Counted from the first letter of the stretch, positions 24,760 through 33,876 are shown. The stretch is DNA of 35,944 nt from Clostridia bacterium (GCA_017613535.1 JAGADO010000147.1:1-35944), one strand, 5' to 3'. The notes: generated by a model from the sequence alone, not told the origin. Numbers and translations are program-made.

Positions 24760-26037
24760 TCAGTCGTAATAATCGACGTGCTTTCTTTTCTGTTCGCTCT
24801 CCAGAACGCATTCATCGCGCAATTCTCTCCGGTAGCACCCTTGATCTGTCTTAACGTAAAGCGCGTCGGTGATCGCGATCCGCTCCGGACAGCCGTCATC
24901 GGGAAGCGACAGGATCGCGTCGATCAGCCCGAACGAGCGAACGCATTGCACACCCGCCCCGGTCAGAACAAACAGCCTGTCGCACTTGTCCGTCACCATA
25001 TCGATAACGCCCTTCTGCTTTTGACGCGGGATCGTGTGGAGAGCCCCCTGCGCAAGCGCCCTCTCAGGCCTCAAAGGAGTTTCATTGACGATCATCTCGA
25101 TCCAGTCATCGTATTGCCGCGCGGCGTACCAGACCTTTCCGTCGTTTGATAAAACGATATGACTGTAAATCGCCTTAAGTTCTGCCGGAACTTCGGCTTC
25201 CGGAACTTCCGGGAAAGCATCACAGCGCTCCCACGCGTTTGCAGACGGAATGATCGCAGAAACACGCGGAGACATCCTTTTCACTGTCACAGGTTCTTTA
25301 TCCCAGTCGCGCCAGAGCCACTCCATGCGCCTGACGGCCTCTTCCTCGTCCCTGTACCTGCTGCTGTGCCCCTCGCCAGGAAAATAGCGCGTTTTCGATT
25401 CATATCCGGCGTATTTGAACGCTGCGCCAGCTTCCGCATCGATCGCGCGGCTCCAGCCGAAATAATCGTTCGGTTCATGCTCGGAGTATTCGTTATATAT
25501 TCTGAGCGGTTTAGGCTCGTATTTCCTGACAAGGTACGGTATTTCGTTTCCGCGCCCGAGGGCAATGTACGACGGCGAGCTCAGGTATACGCGGTGGAAA
25601 TAATCGGGGTGGAACCAGGCGACAACGAATGCGGAGACGCCTCCTGACGAGCCTCCGGAGACCATATGCATATCGGGCGATTCCGAGAATTTCAGGCCGT
25701 ACGTTTTCGCAACATGCGGTATCAGTTCGTGCACGATAAAGTCGCCGTACTCTCTGTCAAACCAGTCGTAGCTGTTCATCCGCATGTACCGTTCCGTGCC
25801 GTCCGGATAACGCAGTCTTCCGGCCACTACGCCTATGCTCACGCAGTACGGCGCCTTTCCCGCGTCCGCGAGCCTGAGAAGCGCATTAACGTTTGCGTCG
25901 ATCTGTCCGTCGTGCTCGATCAATATCGCAAACGCTTCCGTATCCGCGCAGGGAATTGCCAGGCGGAAATCGAACACCACACCCGGTTTATATTTTTCTC
26001 CGGTGAGAGAGCCATCTATGCAGCGAATGCTTGTCAT
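24760..26037 (-). CDS. Esterase-family alpha/beta hydrolase with C-terminal extension
   Basis: A 425-residue protein without signal peptide. The first 250 residues are an esterase D/Fes-like alpha/beta hydrolase: nucleophile elbow GGSSGG (Ser131), acidic stretch around RIYNEYSEHEPNDYFGW and catalytic His in PGEGHSSR. This branch includes siderophore and carbohydrate esterases. Residues 270-425 form a separate part with short beta-rich phrases (HIVLSNDGKVWYA, DRLFVLTGAGVQ) that look like an incomplete propeller. SP-type export is absent, so it should act inside the cell. AGAGG lies about 10 bases ahead of the ATG. The substrate is unknown. Confidence 0.75.
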   Translation of the reverse strand: MTSIRCIDGSLTGEKYKPGVVFDFRLAIPCADTEAFAILIEHDGQIDANVNALLRLADAGKAPYCVSIGVVAGRLRYPDGTERYMRMNSYDWFDREYGDFIVHELIPHVAKTYGLKFSESPDMHMVSGGSSGGVSAFVVAWFHPDYFHRVYLSSPSYIALGRGNEIPYLVRKYEPKPLRIYNEYSEHEPNDYFGWSRAIDAEAGAAFKYAGYESKTRYFPGEGHSSRYRDEEEAVRRMEWLWRDWDKEPVTVKRMSPRVSAIIPSANAWERCDAFPEVPEAEVPAELKAIYSHIVLSNDGKVWYAARQYDDWIEMIVNETPLRPERALAQGALHTIPRQKQKGVIDMVTDKCDRLFVLTGAGVQCVRSFGLIDAILSLPDDGCPERIAITDALYVKTDQGCYRRELRDECVLESEQKRKHVDYYD

Positions 26038-26080
26038 GCGACCATTCCTCTTTTCTGACTTTAGTAACTGTGAATGTGAA

Positions 26081-26086
26081 ATTATA
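26081..26086 (-). promoter_or_regulatory. Possible -10 element of the esterase gene
   Basis: TATAAT on the minus strand about 45 bases ahead of the start codon; no acceptable -35 is seen. Confidence 0.25.
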
Positions 26087-26113
26087 TGTATCTATGCGTA
26101 CGTAACCGGCCTG

Positions 26114-26839
26114 TCAGCCTTCAGTTTGAAGCATCTGCAGCCATTTTTCGGGCAAAACATATTCTTTTTCGCCGATCGAAACAGAGTATGCATTGTCATT
26201 AAATGATGTAACTGCCATGCGGATAACCAGCTCCGGTTCTTCTTCGAAGAAACCGCAGATCCAGCCGTAGATGTAACAGTTTTCAAGCGTTCCGTCTGCT
26301 TTCGTGATCTGTTCATACAGCCCTGCGTCGCGCGGATCAGGCTGAGATCTGACGTCAGACAGGAACGCGGCTATTTCGGTCTTTGCGGTAATGCCCTCTC
26401 CGCAGGATTTGTGAATAACGTCTCCCGCATCGTACTGGGTGCCTTTAACAAATTCCAGCCTGACGCAATTGTCCGCCGAAAAAACAAACTCCGGCAGCGA
26501 GGCCTTCCGGTAAATTGAGAACCACTCGTTATCCGGAAGGAGTCTTATTAGAATATTGTCATTGCCGCTGCCCTTAACACCGTATAATCCCGTCTGATAC
26601 GTTAAACCCAGGTGTTGAGAATAAGATTTTTCTCCCTGAACGCCACCGATAAATTCCAGTTCGCCAAGATAATACAGCGCTCCTTCGTTTGCCAAAAATC
26701 TATATTCCGTCCCTGAAGCACTTACTAAAATACCGCTTTCGGGTGCTGTAAATCCGGCAGCATTTCTGCGCGTGCATCCACCTCCGCATACGCACAATAA
26801 AACTATTGCGATGCATAGCAGACAAACTGATTTTTTCAT
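26114..26839 (-). CDS. Putative small lipoprotein of unknown family
   Basis: A 241-residue secreted protein. The N-terminus MKKSVCLLCIAIVLLCVCGGGC is a typical signal peptide with a candidate lipidation site at Cys22, but the residue at -3 is Gly rather than Leu, so the lipobox is not canonical. The rest is a mixed alpha/beta globular domain with phrases GTEYRFLANEGALYYLGELEF, ENCYIYGWICGFFEEEPELVIR and FNDNAYSVSIGEKEYVLP; I do not recognise the family. The gene has its own promoter at 26881-26909. Its ribosome site CGGAGG lies within one arm of an inverted repeat whose other arm is in the argD trailer. Confidence 0.65.
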   Translation of the reverse strand: MKKSVCLLCIAIVLLCVCGGGCTRRNAAGFTAPESGILVSASGTEYRFLANEGALYYLGELEFIGGVQGEKSYSQHLGLTYQTGLYGVKGSGNDNILIRLLPDNEWFSIYRKASLPEFVFSADNCVRLEFVKGTQYDAGDVIHKSCGEGITAKTEIAAFLSDVRSQPDPRDAGLYEQITKADGTLENCYIYGWICGFFEEEPELVIRMAVTSFNDNAYSVSIGEKEYVLPEKWLQMLQTEG

Positions 26840-26851
26840 ATAATAAAAAAC

Positions 26852-26957
26852 CTCCGCAGTTTCCGTCTCTGGTCAATACGTATATACCACACGACCGTAA
26901 ATATGTCAATCGCGCGAATAAACGCTTTTCACTCTTAATGACGCTAAAACTGCGGAG
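26852..26957 (-). promoter_or_regulatory. Distant inverted repeat covering a ribosome binding site
   Basis: Plus-strand CTCCGCAGTTT (26852-26862) and AAACTGCGGAG (26947-26957) are exact 11-base complements, 84 bases apart. In a minus-strand transcript running on from argD both arms are present and the second, which holds the lipoprotein ribosome site and is followed by TTTTTT, can be paired. The lipoprotein's own transcript starts between the arms and has only the second. Confidence 0.55.
26881..26909 (-). promoter_or_regulatory. Promoter of the small lipoprotein gene
   Basis: On the minus strand TTGACA (26904-26909) and TATATA (26881-26886) are 17 bases apart, with GTGTGG ahead of the -10. 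Confidence 0.6.
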
Positions 26958-26974
26958 CGCATTTCACCCGTTAT

Positions 26975-28138
26975 TTAATTTTCGCAGACTTCTTTGATAA
27001 TATCTATCGCTTTTTTGAGTAGTTCGTCGTCAATATTCAGTGCGGGCAGCAGACGGACTTTGTCTTTCGCGGTCAGGCACAGAACGCCCTTTTCGATGCA
27101 CCCGGCGACTACTTCCGACGCGGCTTTTTTAGTCTTTATACCGATCATCAGCCCCATACCGCTGACACTTTCGACGCCGCTTGCCCCGCTGAGTGAATCG
27201 AAAATGAAAGCGCTCTTCTTACGCACATCCGCAAGCAGAGCATCATCGATCCGGGAAAGCACGCTGATCGCCGCGGCGCAAACAACGGGATTTCCGCCAA
27301 ATGTGGAACCGTGATCGCCGAAAGCAAAAACATTCTCGCACTTGCCGCCCAGAAGAGTGGCACCGAGCGGAAGCCCTCCGCCGAGACCTTTAGCCGTCGA
27401 CACGATATCCGGCGTGATACCGTAATTCATATACGCATAAAGCTTGCCCGTCCTGCCGTTTCCGGTCTGGACCTCGTCAACGATCAGCAGCACGTCGTTC
27501 GCGGCGCAGAATTCGCTAAGAGCATGTACAAATTCCGGATCGAGCGGAATAACGCCGCCTTCGCCCTGGATGCACTCGATCATCACCGCGGCAAGCGTTC
27601 CTGCCTTGCACAGCTCTTCGGGCACGGACATGTCACCTGCGTCAAAACTCACAAAACCGGCCGTTAAAGGCGTGAACAATTCATGGTAATGATCCTGCCC
27701 TGTCGCAGCCAAAGTCGTCAGTGTGCGGCCGTGAAAGCTGTTGTGGAGCGTTGCAATGACGCACCTGTCATTACCGTACTTCACCGAGGCGTACTTACGC
27801 GCCGCTTTGATCGCACACTCGTTGGCCTCCGCGCCGGAATTCGAGAAAAACACTTTCTTCATACCCGTCTTTTCGCAGAGCATCTGCGCCAGTTCGATGC
27901 ACGGCCTGGTGTAGTACAGGTTGGAAGTGTGCTGGATCAGCGATAACTGATCGATGACCGCCTGCTTCCACGTATCGTCGGAGATACCGAAAGACGTAAC
28001 GCCTATTCCGGACCCCATATCGATATATTCCTTACCGGTATCGTCAACGATGACCGAGCCTTTTCCGGAAACTGCCGTTATCGGGAACCGTTTATATGTT
28101 CCGGCAATGTATTTGCTGTCTAATTCTTTTAAATCCAT
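26975..28138 (-). CDS. argD: Acetylornithine aminotransferase
   Basis: ArgD converts N-acetylglutamate semialdehyde to N-acetylornithine with glutamate as amino donor and PLP as cofactor. The 387-residue protein has the class III aminotransferase signatures SGAEANECAIKAARKY, IVDEVQTGNGRTGK and the PLP lysine in STAKGLGGG (Lys250). Placement in an arginine operon supports ArgD over ornithine or GABA transaminases. It is the last gene of the operon, 15 bases after argB, with GGAGG before the ATG. No simple terminator follows; see the distant inverted repeat downstream. Confidence 0.95.
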   Translation of the reverse strand: MDLKELDSKYIAGTYKRFPITAVSGKGSVIVDDTGKEYIDMGSGIGVTSFGISDDTWKQAVIDQLSLIQHTSNLYYTRPCIELAQMLCEKTGMKKVFFSNSGAEANECAIKAARKYASVKYGNDRCVIATLHNSFHGRTLTTLAATGQDHYHELFTPLTAGFVSFDAGDMSVPEELCKAGTLAAVMIECIQGEGGVIPLDPEFVHALSEFCAANDVLLIVDEVQTGNGRTGKLYAYMNYGITPDIVSTAKGLGGGLPLGATLLGGKCENVFAFGDHGSTFGGNPVVCAAAISVLSRIDDALLADVRKKSAFIFDSLSGASGVESVSGMGLMIGIKTKKAASEVVAGCIEKGVLCLTAKDKVRLLPALNIDDELLKKAIDIIKEVCEN

Positions 28139-28153
28139 ATCCGTTCCTCCGCC

Positions 28154-29014
28154 TCAGGCTGTCACCATCGTGCCTGCGCCTTCATTCGTCAGCAATTCCA
28201 TCAGGATCGCGTGCGGTACTCTTCCGTCCATAATGACAACGTTTTTCACGCCCTGCTTGATCGCTTGTATGCAGCATTCGACCTTCGGTATCATTCCACC
28301 GTCGATCACGCCGTTTTTCTTCAGTATCGCTGCCTGCTCTATCGAGATCTCCGGGATCAGCGAAGAGGGATCGTCCTTATCCTGAAGGATGCCGGCGATG
28401 TCCGTCATCATGATGAGGCGCTCAGCTCCGAGCGCACCGGCGATGTACGCCGCGGCAGTGTCTGCGTTAATGTTGTAAATGCTCCCCTCGCGGTCGCAGC
28501 CGATCGTCGAGATCACGGGGATGTAGTTATTATCGAGCAGGTCGTTGATCACCTGCGTATTTACTGACGTGATGCTGCCCACGAAACCGAGCTGCTCGTT
28601 CTTGGCTTTAGCTTCGATCAGATGCGCATCGACGCCGGAGATACCGACGCTCTTGCCGCCTGTGACCTCGATGAGATTAACAAGCGATTTATTGACCTTT
28701 CCCGACAATGCCATCTGCGCGATCTCTACCGTTTCTTTATCGGTAACACGCAGGCCGTCAACGAACTGCGGCGCTTTTCCGATCTTCCCCATCAGGTCGC
28801 TGATCTCCGGTCCGCCGCCGTGGATCAGCACGATCTTGATGCCGATCAGCCACGAAAGGACAATATCTTTCATGACCTGGTGCTTGAGATCGTCGTTGAC
28901 CATCGCGCTGCCGCCGTATTTGATGACGACCGTCTTCCCGACGTACCTTTTGATATAGGGCAATGCCTGTGCGAGCACTTCCGCCCGCTCGGTATTGGAT
29001 ATTGAACTGTTCAT
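28154..29014 (-). CDS. argB: Acetylglutamate kinase
   Basis: ArgB phosphorylates N-acetylglutamate, the second step of arginine synthesis. The 286-residue sequence shows VIKYGGSAM (phosphate-binding lysine and glycine loop), LIHGGGPEIS, GLRVTDKET and the C-terminal IPKVECCIQAIKQGV region. The GLRVTDKET/ IxxVxD pattern and N-terminal helix (NTERAEVLAQALPYIKRY) are those of the arginine-sensitive hexameric kinases, so feedback inhibition by arginine is likely. AGAGG lies 8 bases ahead of the ATG. Confidence 0.95.
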   Translation of the reverse strand: MNSSISNTERAEVLAQALPYIKRYVGKTVVIKYGGSAMVNDDLKHQVMKDIVLSWLIGIKIVLIHGGGPEISDLMGKIGKAPQFVDGLRVTDKETVEIAQMALSGKVNKSLVNLIEVTGGKSVGISGVDAHLIEAKAKNEQLGFVGSITSVNTQVINDLLDNNYIPVISTIGCDREGSIYNINADTAAAYIAGALGAERLIMMTDIAGILQDKDDPSSLIPEISIEQAAILKKNGVIDGGMIPKVECCIQAIKQGVKNVVIMDGRVPHAILMELLTNEGAGTMVTA

Positions 29015-29047
29015 ATTGCCAACCTCTTTCTTTTGTGCGCGGCCTCT

Positions 29048-30262
29048 TTACGTGCGGTAGTCGCCGTTGATCCTTACGTAATCGTACGTAAGATCGCAGC
29101 CCCAGGCGGTGGAACTGTACGTACCGTCCCTGAGATCTACCAGGATGCCGATCTCCTTCTCGCTCAGGATCTTTTTAGCTTCTTCCTCCGAGAATTCGAC
29201 TCCGGCCCCGTTTTCGCAGACCTTTATCACGCCCGCCTTGCTTTTGAAGCATACGTCGATCAGACCGACGTTAACGTCTGCTCCGCTGTAGCCGATCGCG
29301 CAAAGCACGCGGCCCCAGTTAGCGTCTGCGCCGAACATGGCGGCTTTCGTCAGATTGGAACAAATGACGCTCTTGGCAACGGTTTTTGCGGTTTGTTCAT
29401 CGCGTGCGCCGCTGACTTCGCATTCTAAAAGCTTCGTCGCACCCTCCCCGTCGGAAGCGATCATGCGGCAAAGGCAGACCGTGACCGTATTAAGCGCTTT
29501 CATAAAAGTATTGAACGCCCTGCCTTCGGAGGTGATCTCATCATTTCCGGCCATGCCGTTCGCCATCACGACCACCATATCGTTTGTAGAAGTGTCGCCG
29601 TCAACGCTGATCATATTAAAAGTCTTGCTTACGTCTTCTTTGAGCGCCTTTTTAAGCATCTCGGACGAGATAGCGGCGTCTGTCGTGATAAAGACAAGCA
29701 TCGTCGCCATATTCGGGTGGATCATGCCGCTGCCCTTGGCCATTCCGCCGATCACGCATTGCTTACCGCCGATCGTGAAGCTGACAGCGACCTCCTTCTT
29801 CACTGTATCAGTCGTCATAATGCCTTCCGCCGCATCGGAACCTCCCGCCGCGGACAAGCCTTCCACGAGGGCCGGTATGCCGTTCCGGATCGGAGCAAGG
29901 TCGAGCGGCTGCCCGATCACGCCGGTGGAAGCGACAACGACGTCATTGTCGGCGATACCGAGCGCGTTTGCCGTCATGCGGCACATCTCTTCCGCGATAA
30001 ATATGCCGTCAGCGTTGCAGGTGTTTGCATTGCCACTGTTGCAAATGAGAGCGCGTGCCTTCCCGTCGGAGATATGCTGCTTCGTAACGGTAAGCGGCGC
30101 ACCTTTAACCAGGTTTGTCGTGTACACCGCCGCGCATGAAGCCTCTTTTTCGCTTACGATCAGCGAGAGATCTTTCTTCGTTTTATTCTTGCGGATACCG
30201 CAGTATATTCCGTTTGCCCTGAAGCCTTTCGCAGCACATACGCCGCCTTTAATGATCTTCAT
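29048..30262 (-). CDS. argJ: Glutamate N-acetyltransferase/ornithine acetyltransferase
   Basis: ArgJ moves the acetyl group from acetylornithine to glutamate, closing the acetyl cycle. The 404-residue precursor should self-cleave ahead of Thr187 in KGSGMIHPNMATML (canonical KGSGMIAPNMATML), giving two subunits. ANWGRVLCAIGYSG near the C-terminal half is also characteristic. No argA appears here, so this enzyme may be bifunctional and supply the first step. GGAGG precedes the ATG, and only 3 bases separate it from argC. Confidence 0.95.
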   Translation of the reverse strand: MKIIKGGVCAAKGFRANGIYCGIRKNKTKKDLSLIVSEKEASCAAVYTTNLVKGAPLTVTKQHISDGKARALICNSGNANTCNADGIFIAEEMCRMTANALGIADNDVVVASTGVIGQPLDLAPIRNGIPALVEGLSAAGGSDAAEGIMTTDTVKKEVAVSFTIGGKQCVIGGMAKGSGMIHPNMATMLVFITTDAAISSEMLKKALKEDVSKTFNMISVDGDTSTNDMVVVMANGMAGNDEITSEGRAFNTFMKALNTVTVCLCRMIASDGEGATKLLECEVSGARDEQTAKTVAKSVICSNLTKAAMFGADANWGRVLCAIGYSGADVNVGLIDVCFKSKAGVIKVCENGAGVEFSEEEAKKILSEKEIGILVDLRDGTYSSTAWGCDLTYDYVRINGDYRT

Positions 30263-30265
30263 GTT

Positions 30266-31198
30266 TCAATCCTCCGCTAATACAAGCCCCGTCTCTTCCG
30301 GAAGAGAAAGAGCGATGTTCATATTCTGAATGGCCGCGCCGCTGGCGCCTTTGCCAAGATTATCAAAACGCGAGACGAGGAGCAATCTCTCTTCATTTCC
30401 GTACACACCGACCTGCATATCGTCGCGCCCCGCAAACGTCCCGGCCGACAGGAATCCGTCTTCCGACGCGTCCTCCGCGAACCGGATGATCTTACCGGTA
30501 TATGCCGCCTTGTATACGCTTTTAATGTCATCCATCTCTCCCGTCAGCATATCGGGCGTCACGGGGACAATTACCTGCATTCCAGCGTAAAACGATGATA
30601 CGACCGGGCAAAACACGGGAGCGTTGTCCAGGCCGCAGATGAGCTGCATTTCGGGCAGGTGTTTGTGCGTCTGGGACAATGCGTAGAGCGACGGCGCCTG
30701 TACGGATGCGGCATTGGCCGGGTCCTCGTAGCGAGCGATCATTTTCTTGCCCCCGCCTGAATATCCGGTGAGCGAGAAGCACGACAGGCGCGCTTCTTTT
30801 TTAAGCAGGCCCGCATGTACCAGCGGCGCCGTCAATGCGATGAAACCGCTCGCGTGACAGCCGGGGTTGGTGATGCGCTTCGAGTGTGCGATCTTTTCCC
30901 TCTGCCCTGCCAGCTCGGCCATTCCGTACGTCCATCCATCCGCAGTCCTGTGAGCACAGGAAGTATCGATGACGACCGTGCCGCACCCTTCTGCAAGCGT
31001 TGCTGCTTCTGTCGCCGCATCGTCAGGCAGACACAGGAAGGTAACGTCGCTTTCCTGCATCGCTTCCTTCTTCGCCGCAGGGTCCTTGCGGTGCTCTTCG
31101 TCCAGGACAATAAGCGTTACGTCGCTTCTCGCACTCAGTCTTTCTCTTATTCGCAGTCCGGTCGTTCCGGCGCTTCCGTCAATAAATACTTTTATCAC
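30266..31198 (-). CDS. argC: N-acetyl-gamma-glutamyl-phosphate reductase, short type
   Basis: ArgC reduces acetylglutamyl phosphate to the semialdehyde with NADPH. At 310 residues it belongs to the shorter type 2 group (the common type is about 345). It begins with the nucleotide-binding loop [13 protein letters not shown] and has the catalytic cysteine in NPGCHASG (Cys114), and [10 protein letters not shown]. The start is GTG at 31196-31198 with GAGG 7 bases upstream. It leads the argC-argJ-argB-argD operon and is likely controlled by ArgR through ARG boxes upstream. Confidence 0.95.
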   Translation of the reverse strand: MIKVFIDGSAGTTGLRIRERLSARSDVTLIVLDEEHRKDPAAKKEAMQESDVTFLCLPDDAATEAATLAEGCGTVVIDTSCAHRTADGWTYGMAELAGQREKIAHSKRITNPGCHASGFIALTAPLVHAGLLKKEARLSCFSLTGYSGGGKKMIARYEDPANAASVQAPSLYALSQTHKHLPEMQLICGLDNAPVFCPVVSSFYAGMQVIVPVTPDMLTGEMDDIKSVYKAAYTGKIIRFAEDASEDGFLSAGTFAGRDDMQVGVYGNEERLLLVSRFDNLGKGASGAAIQNMNIALSLPEETGLVLAED

Positions 31199-31236
31199 AG
31201 CGGTACCTCGTCAAAGATGATTTGTGTACGAAACGG

Positions 31237-31265
31237 ATTTTACTCGCAATGCAGGTGTTTGTCAA
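31237..31265 (-). promoter_or_regulatory. Promoter of argCJBD
   Basis: On the minus strand TTGACA (31260-31265) and TAAAAT (31237-31242) are separated by exactly 17 bases, about 40 bases ahead of the argC start. Confidence 0.75.
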
Positions 31266-31273
31266 GATGCAAA

Positions 31274-31312
31274 AATGAAAAATTATTCATATTTTTTGAA
31301 TATTTTTTGAAT
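31274..31312. promoter_or_regulatory. Tandem ARG boxes (ArgR/AhrC operator)
   Basis: The 18-base ARG box pattern is TGAAT-N4-ATTCA at its core. Box 1 (31274-31291) has TGAAAAATTATTCA, one mismatch in ten core positions. Box 2 (31295-31312) has TGAAT then TTTGA, two mismatches. The boxes are 3 bases apart, the spacing known for ArgR operators, and lie just upstream of the -35. Confidence 0.65.
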
Positions 31313-31327
31313 ATATGCGAATTTACG

Positions 31328-31796
31328 CTAATTTTTACGATTATTATTCACGTCCGACGAATAAACGGCCATTTTGCGTTCACTGTGCATCGAAATAGTG
31401 GCATAGCCATATGGGAATGAGTTAACCAGACCCAAAGTAAGATCAATTACTATCGGCAACTCCTTGAGCAGTCTGTCCGCATCAAAAATATTACCAATAT
31501 TATTACGGAGCTCGTTTGTCTTTTCATTGACTACAAATTGCGTTATCTGTTGTTCCGGGAATAATTAATCTTTGTCAATACGTCTGCTTCTTTGAACTGA
31601 CTTCATCACAGGAAACACAATGCTTCAAGCAAAGATATTATGCTTCCCTTTTTGGGCAAATATGCTGCCCAAATGAAGTTTTTTAAAGAAGCCCAATTTG
31701 TATGGCTGTCTAACTATGACGGAGTAATTATCAATATGTTCCAGGCTGATGATCACCGCATCGGATCGTACGCCATTTTCAAGAGAGACCGTTGCG
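31328..31796 (-). pseudogene. Possible decayed reading frame in an AT-rich stretch
   Basis: One minus-strand frame stays readable over about 150 codons with only two internal stops (TAA at 31565-31567, TGA at 31625-31627) and ends with TAG at 31328-31330. The pieces contain protein-like phrases such as AVIISLEHIDNYSVIVRQPY and LPIVIDLTLGLVNSFPYGY. No ribosome site or start fits, and I recognise no family. The stretch from argC to the tRNA is visibly richer in A+T than its surroundings, with no other gene seen. It may be only chance openness in AT-rich DNA. Confidence 0.2.
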
Positions 31797-31800
31797 TTCC

Positions 31801-31842
31801 AGCAGATCCCGCTCGTCGGTCTCATAACCCGTTCCTTCCCCG
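31801..31842 (+). pseudogene. Broken copy of tRNA-fMet on the opposite strand
   Basis: Plus-strand 31811-31830 matches 19 of 20 bases of the D-arm end and anticodon arm of the intact tRNA-fMet, including the CTCATAA loop. AGCAG (31801-31805) and TTCCTTCCCC (31832-31841) match flanking tRNA parts once about 17 bases of the variable/T region are skipped. The stem has one mismatch and there is no acceptor or CCA, so it cannot be functional. Confidence 0.55.
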
Positions 31843-31847
31843 GGAAC

Positions 31848-31878
31848 AAAAGAGGCACCCCTCTCGGATGCCTCTTTT
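31848..31878 (-). terminator. Terminator of the tRNA-fMet gene
   Basis: On the minus strand AAAAGAGGCA / TGCCTCTTTT form a perfect 10-base stem with an 11-base loop, starting 2 bases after the tRNA end and running into TTTTG. Confidence 0.85.
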
Positions 31879-31879
31879 C

Positions 31880-31955
<76 letters not shown>

Positions 31956-31987
31956 ATATATGGCCGCTTTTTCAGGCGGCGAAAGTT

Positions 31988-32016
31988 ATTATACCACACG
32001 CAAAAAAGGAATGCAA
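31988..32016 (-). promoter_or_regulatory. Promoter of tRNA-fMet
   Basis: On the minus strand TTGCAT (32011-32016), a 17-base spacer ending TGTGG, and TATAAT (31988-31993). Transcription should begin about 25 bases ahead of the tRNA. Confidence 0.75.
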
Positions 32017-32055
32017 GCAAATTTTTTTAAGGATCTGCTCTGATTCCGGCGATGC

Positions 32056-33843
32056 TCAAAAATAGTAATAATAACTCAGGCGGCCCATCGGAAGAGACTT
32101 GCCCGAGATATAAGTATCCAGGATATTGCCGGGGTCCTCAACGCCGTCGGTAACCTTGAAATAAACACCGCGGCAGGCGGAAAGTTTGCCGATCCCGAGA
32201 GCCTTGAGCGGAACGCAGACCTGAACATATTTGCCCGAAACCGATGTGCGCACAGATCCGGCTTCGGTCCCCTCTCCCTTTTCGTTCAGCAGATACAGAC
32301 TGCCGCCATCCGGAGTGCAATCAGCGAGGAAGCTGTAGCCGCAGAAGCCCGTCAATTCGAGCTCGCCGGTACCGATGTAAATATTCATCCACGAAGGATC
32401 GTCGGAGACGGCAACATCATTCTCGCAGCGAATGAGGAAATACAGATTCGACTTATCATGCGCAAGCTTGATTTCCTGAATGTTGTTGTCCGGCGCAGGC
32501 TGCTTGTAGCTGGTCTTAAGATCGACCGAGCGCGCGTTTCGTTCACGCACCGTCTGAGAAAGCGCCACGTAAGAAGCAGAAACGGGATCCCATTGACCCG
32601 GGTCGCCATCGATATCGATCGACTTTAGCGGCTGGGATGCGGGAGAAACATTCGCCACACCTTTAAAACGGCGGATATTGTCGCAAAGCTGGAGATAAAA
32701 ATTGTCACCGTAACCCTCTTTCGGCATTTCGATATCGCGCGAAAACTCTTCGTTGAACTGATCGACAAAACCCACGATTCCGTCAACTATCAATTTCTGA
32801 GCGATCCACTCGTTCCAGCCGGTCACAAAAACGGTATCGACTTCGTCAATATTGTTAAAAACAGTGTCCCACTGCTGCTGAAAATTGATGCCCTCGCGGA
32901 ACGACTCGCCGTGGTTGTAATCGTCGGTGTGATCATAACCGCGCCCCCAGTTTCTGCTGCGCTCCGACCAGGAACGGCTCATCGGTATCGCAGTATGCTG
33001 GCAGACAGAAACACTTACGGTGCCATTGTGGATCGGCTGCGGATAAGACCACTCGATCCACGGAAGCGCGTCGTCAATAAAATCCTCGCTCGGCCAATGC
33101 GTGTATATGATGTCGAAAAACTTGTCCAGTTCCGCGTACCTGTCTTCCTGCCCTTCCACCAGGCAGCCCATGATCACAGGCGTCACTCCGTCGCGGCAAT
33201 ACCACAGGTCCTTATACAGCCCGTCTTTGTACAGCGCATCGTATATCTTCTCCATGGTCTCGACAGAATTGCTCCTGGTCATGAAACTGATCTTCGGCAC
33301 GTCCCATCCCGCGTCGTAATACTCCTGGAAAACTTCGCAAAGCGCCATAAACTGATCTTTGTAGATCGGGCCGTTGCTCGTGTCGAACGCCAGAAAATCG
33401 ACGCCTGCAGCCGTCAGCATCTCGCAATGACGCGCGATGACCCACTTATCGGTCATACGGTAATAGCCGAAAAGCGGCTCGTTCCAGTAGTGGAAGGCGT
33501 ACAGAGGGCTGGTAGGAGTGCCCTGCTTATTCCAGAGCGATTTCGTGTCGTTTTTAAGCAGTTCGGTGATATTGTACGTGGTCGTTCCGGATGCGCCGTG
33601 CCAGAGGAAATAGAACATCCCGACCGTTTTCTCAGAGTTTGTTTTAAGTACGGGGTAAAACGTTCTGCCGAATTCGTCAACGCCGCAGATCAGGTTTATA
33701 TTATATCCGTCGTTTTCGGCGTACGGGTCAATTTTCTCGGCCTTGCTGCAGCCTCCGAGTACTGACGAGAGTGCCAGTGCCAGGGCAAATACAACCAGTA
33801 AAGCCGTGAGCCTGATCTTGCTGCTGATTCTGTTCCGGACCAT
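32056..33843 (-). CDS. Lipoprotein with GH71/GH99-like glycosidase domain and DOMON/CBM9-like domain
   Basis: A 595-residue secreted lipoprotein (lipobox VLGGC, Cys32). Residues about 40-390 resemble GH71/GH99-type endo-acting alpha-glycosidases: GMFYFLWHG, the region HCEMLTAAGVDFLAFDTSNG, and FVTGWNEWIAQK near residue 330. Residues about 410-595 are a beta-sandwich with IDIDGDPGQW, IQEIKLAHDKSNLYFLI and a closing SYYYYF, as in CBM9/DOMON carbohydrate-binding domains. It may cleave mannose- or glucose-based polymers at the surface. I chose ATG at 33841-33843, since GGGGAGG precedes it; an upstream ATG overlaps that site. It follows the suf genes by 33 bases with no promoter seen. Confidence 0.75.
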   Translation of the reverse strand: MVRNRISSKIRLTALLVVFALALALSSVLGGCSKAEKIDPYAENDGYNINLICGVDEFGRTFYPVLKTNSEKTVGMFYFLWHGASGTTTYNITELLKNDTKSLWNKQGTPTSPLYAFHYWNEPLFGYYRMTDKWVIARHCEMLTAAGVDFLAFDTSNGPIYKDQFMALCEVFQEYYDAGWDVPKISFMTRSNSVETMEKIYDALYKDGLYKDLWYCRDGVTPVIMGCLVEGQEDRYAELDKFFDIIYTHWPSEDFIDDALPWIEWSYPQPIHNGTVSVSVCQHTAIPMSRSWSERSRNWGRGYDHTDDYNHGESFREGINFQQQWDTVFNNIDEVDTVFVTGWNEWIAQKLIVDGIVGFVDQFNEEFSRDIEMPKEGYGDNFYLQLCDNIRRFKGVANVSPASQPLKSIDIDGDPGQWDPVSASYVALSQTVRERNARSVDLKTSYKQPAPDNNIQEIKLAHDKSNLYFLIRCENDVAVSDDPSWMNIYIGTGELELTGFCGYSFLADCTPDGGSLYLLNEKGEGTEAGSVRTSVSGKYVQVCVPLKALGIGKLSACRGVYFKVTDGVEDPGNILDTYISGKSLPMGRLSYYYYF

Positions 33844-33876
33844 GATTCCTCCCCGCATTGAAAAGGCTGAAAGATC

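Noticed and set aside
29337..30329. Plus-strand open frame of 330 codons opposite argJ
   Set aside because: Antisense of a certain argJ gene; Ser/Thr/Ala-rich translation typical of a shadow frame.
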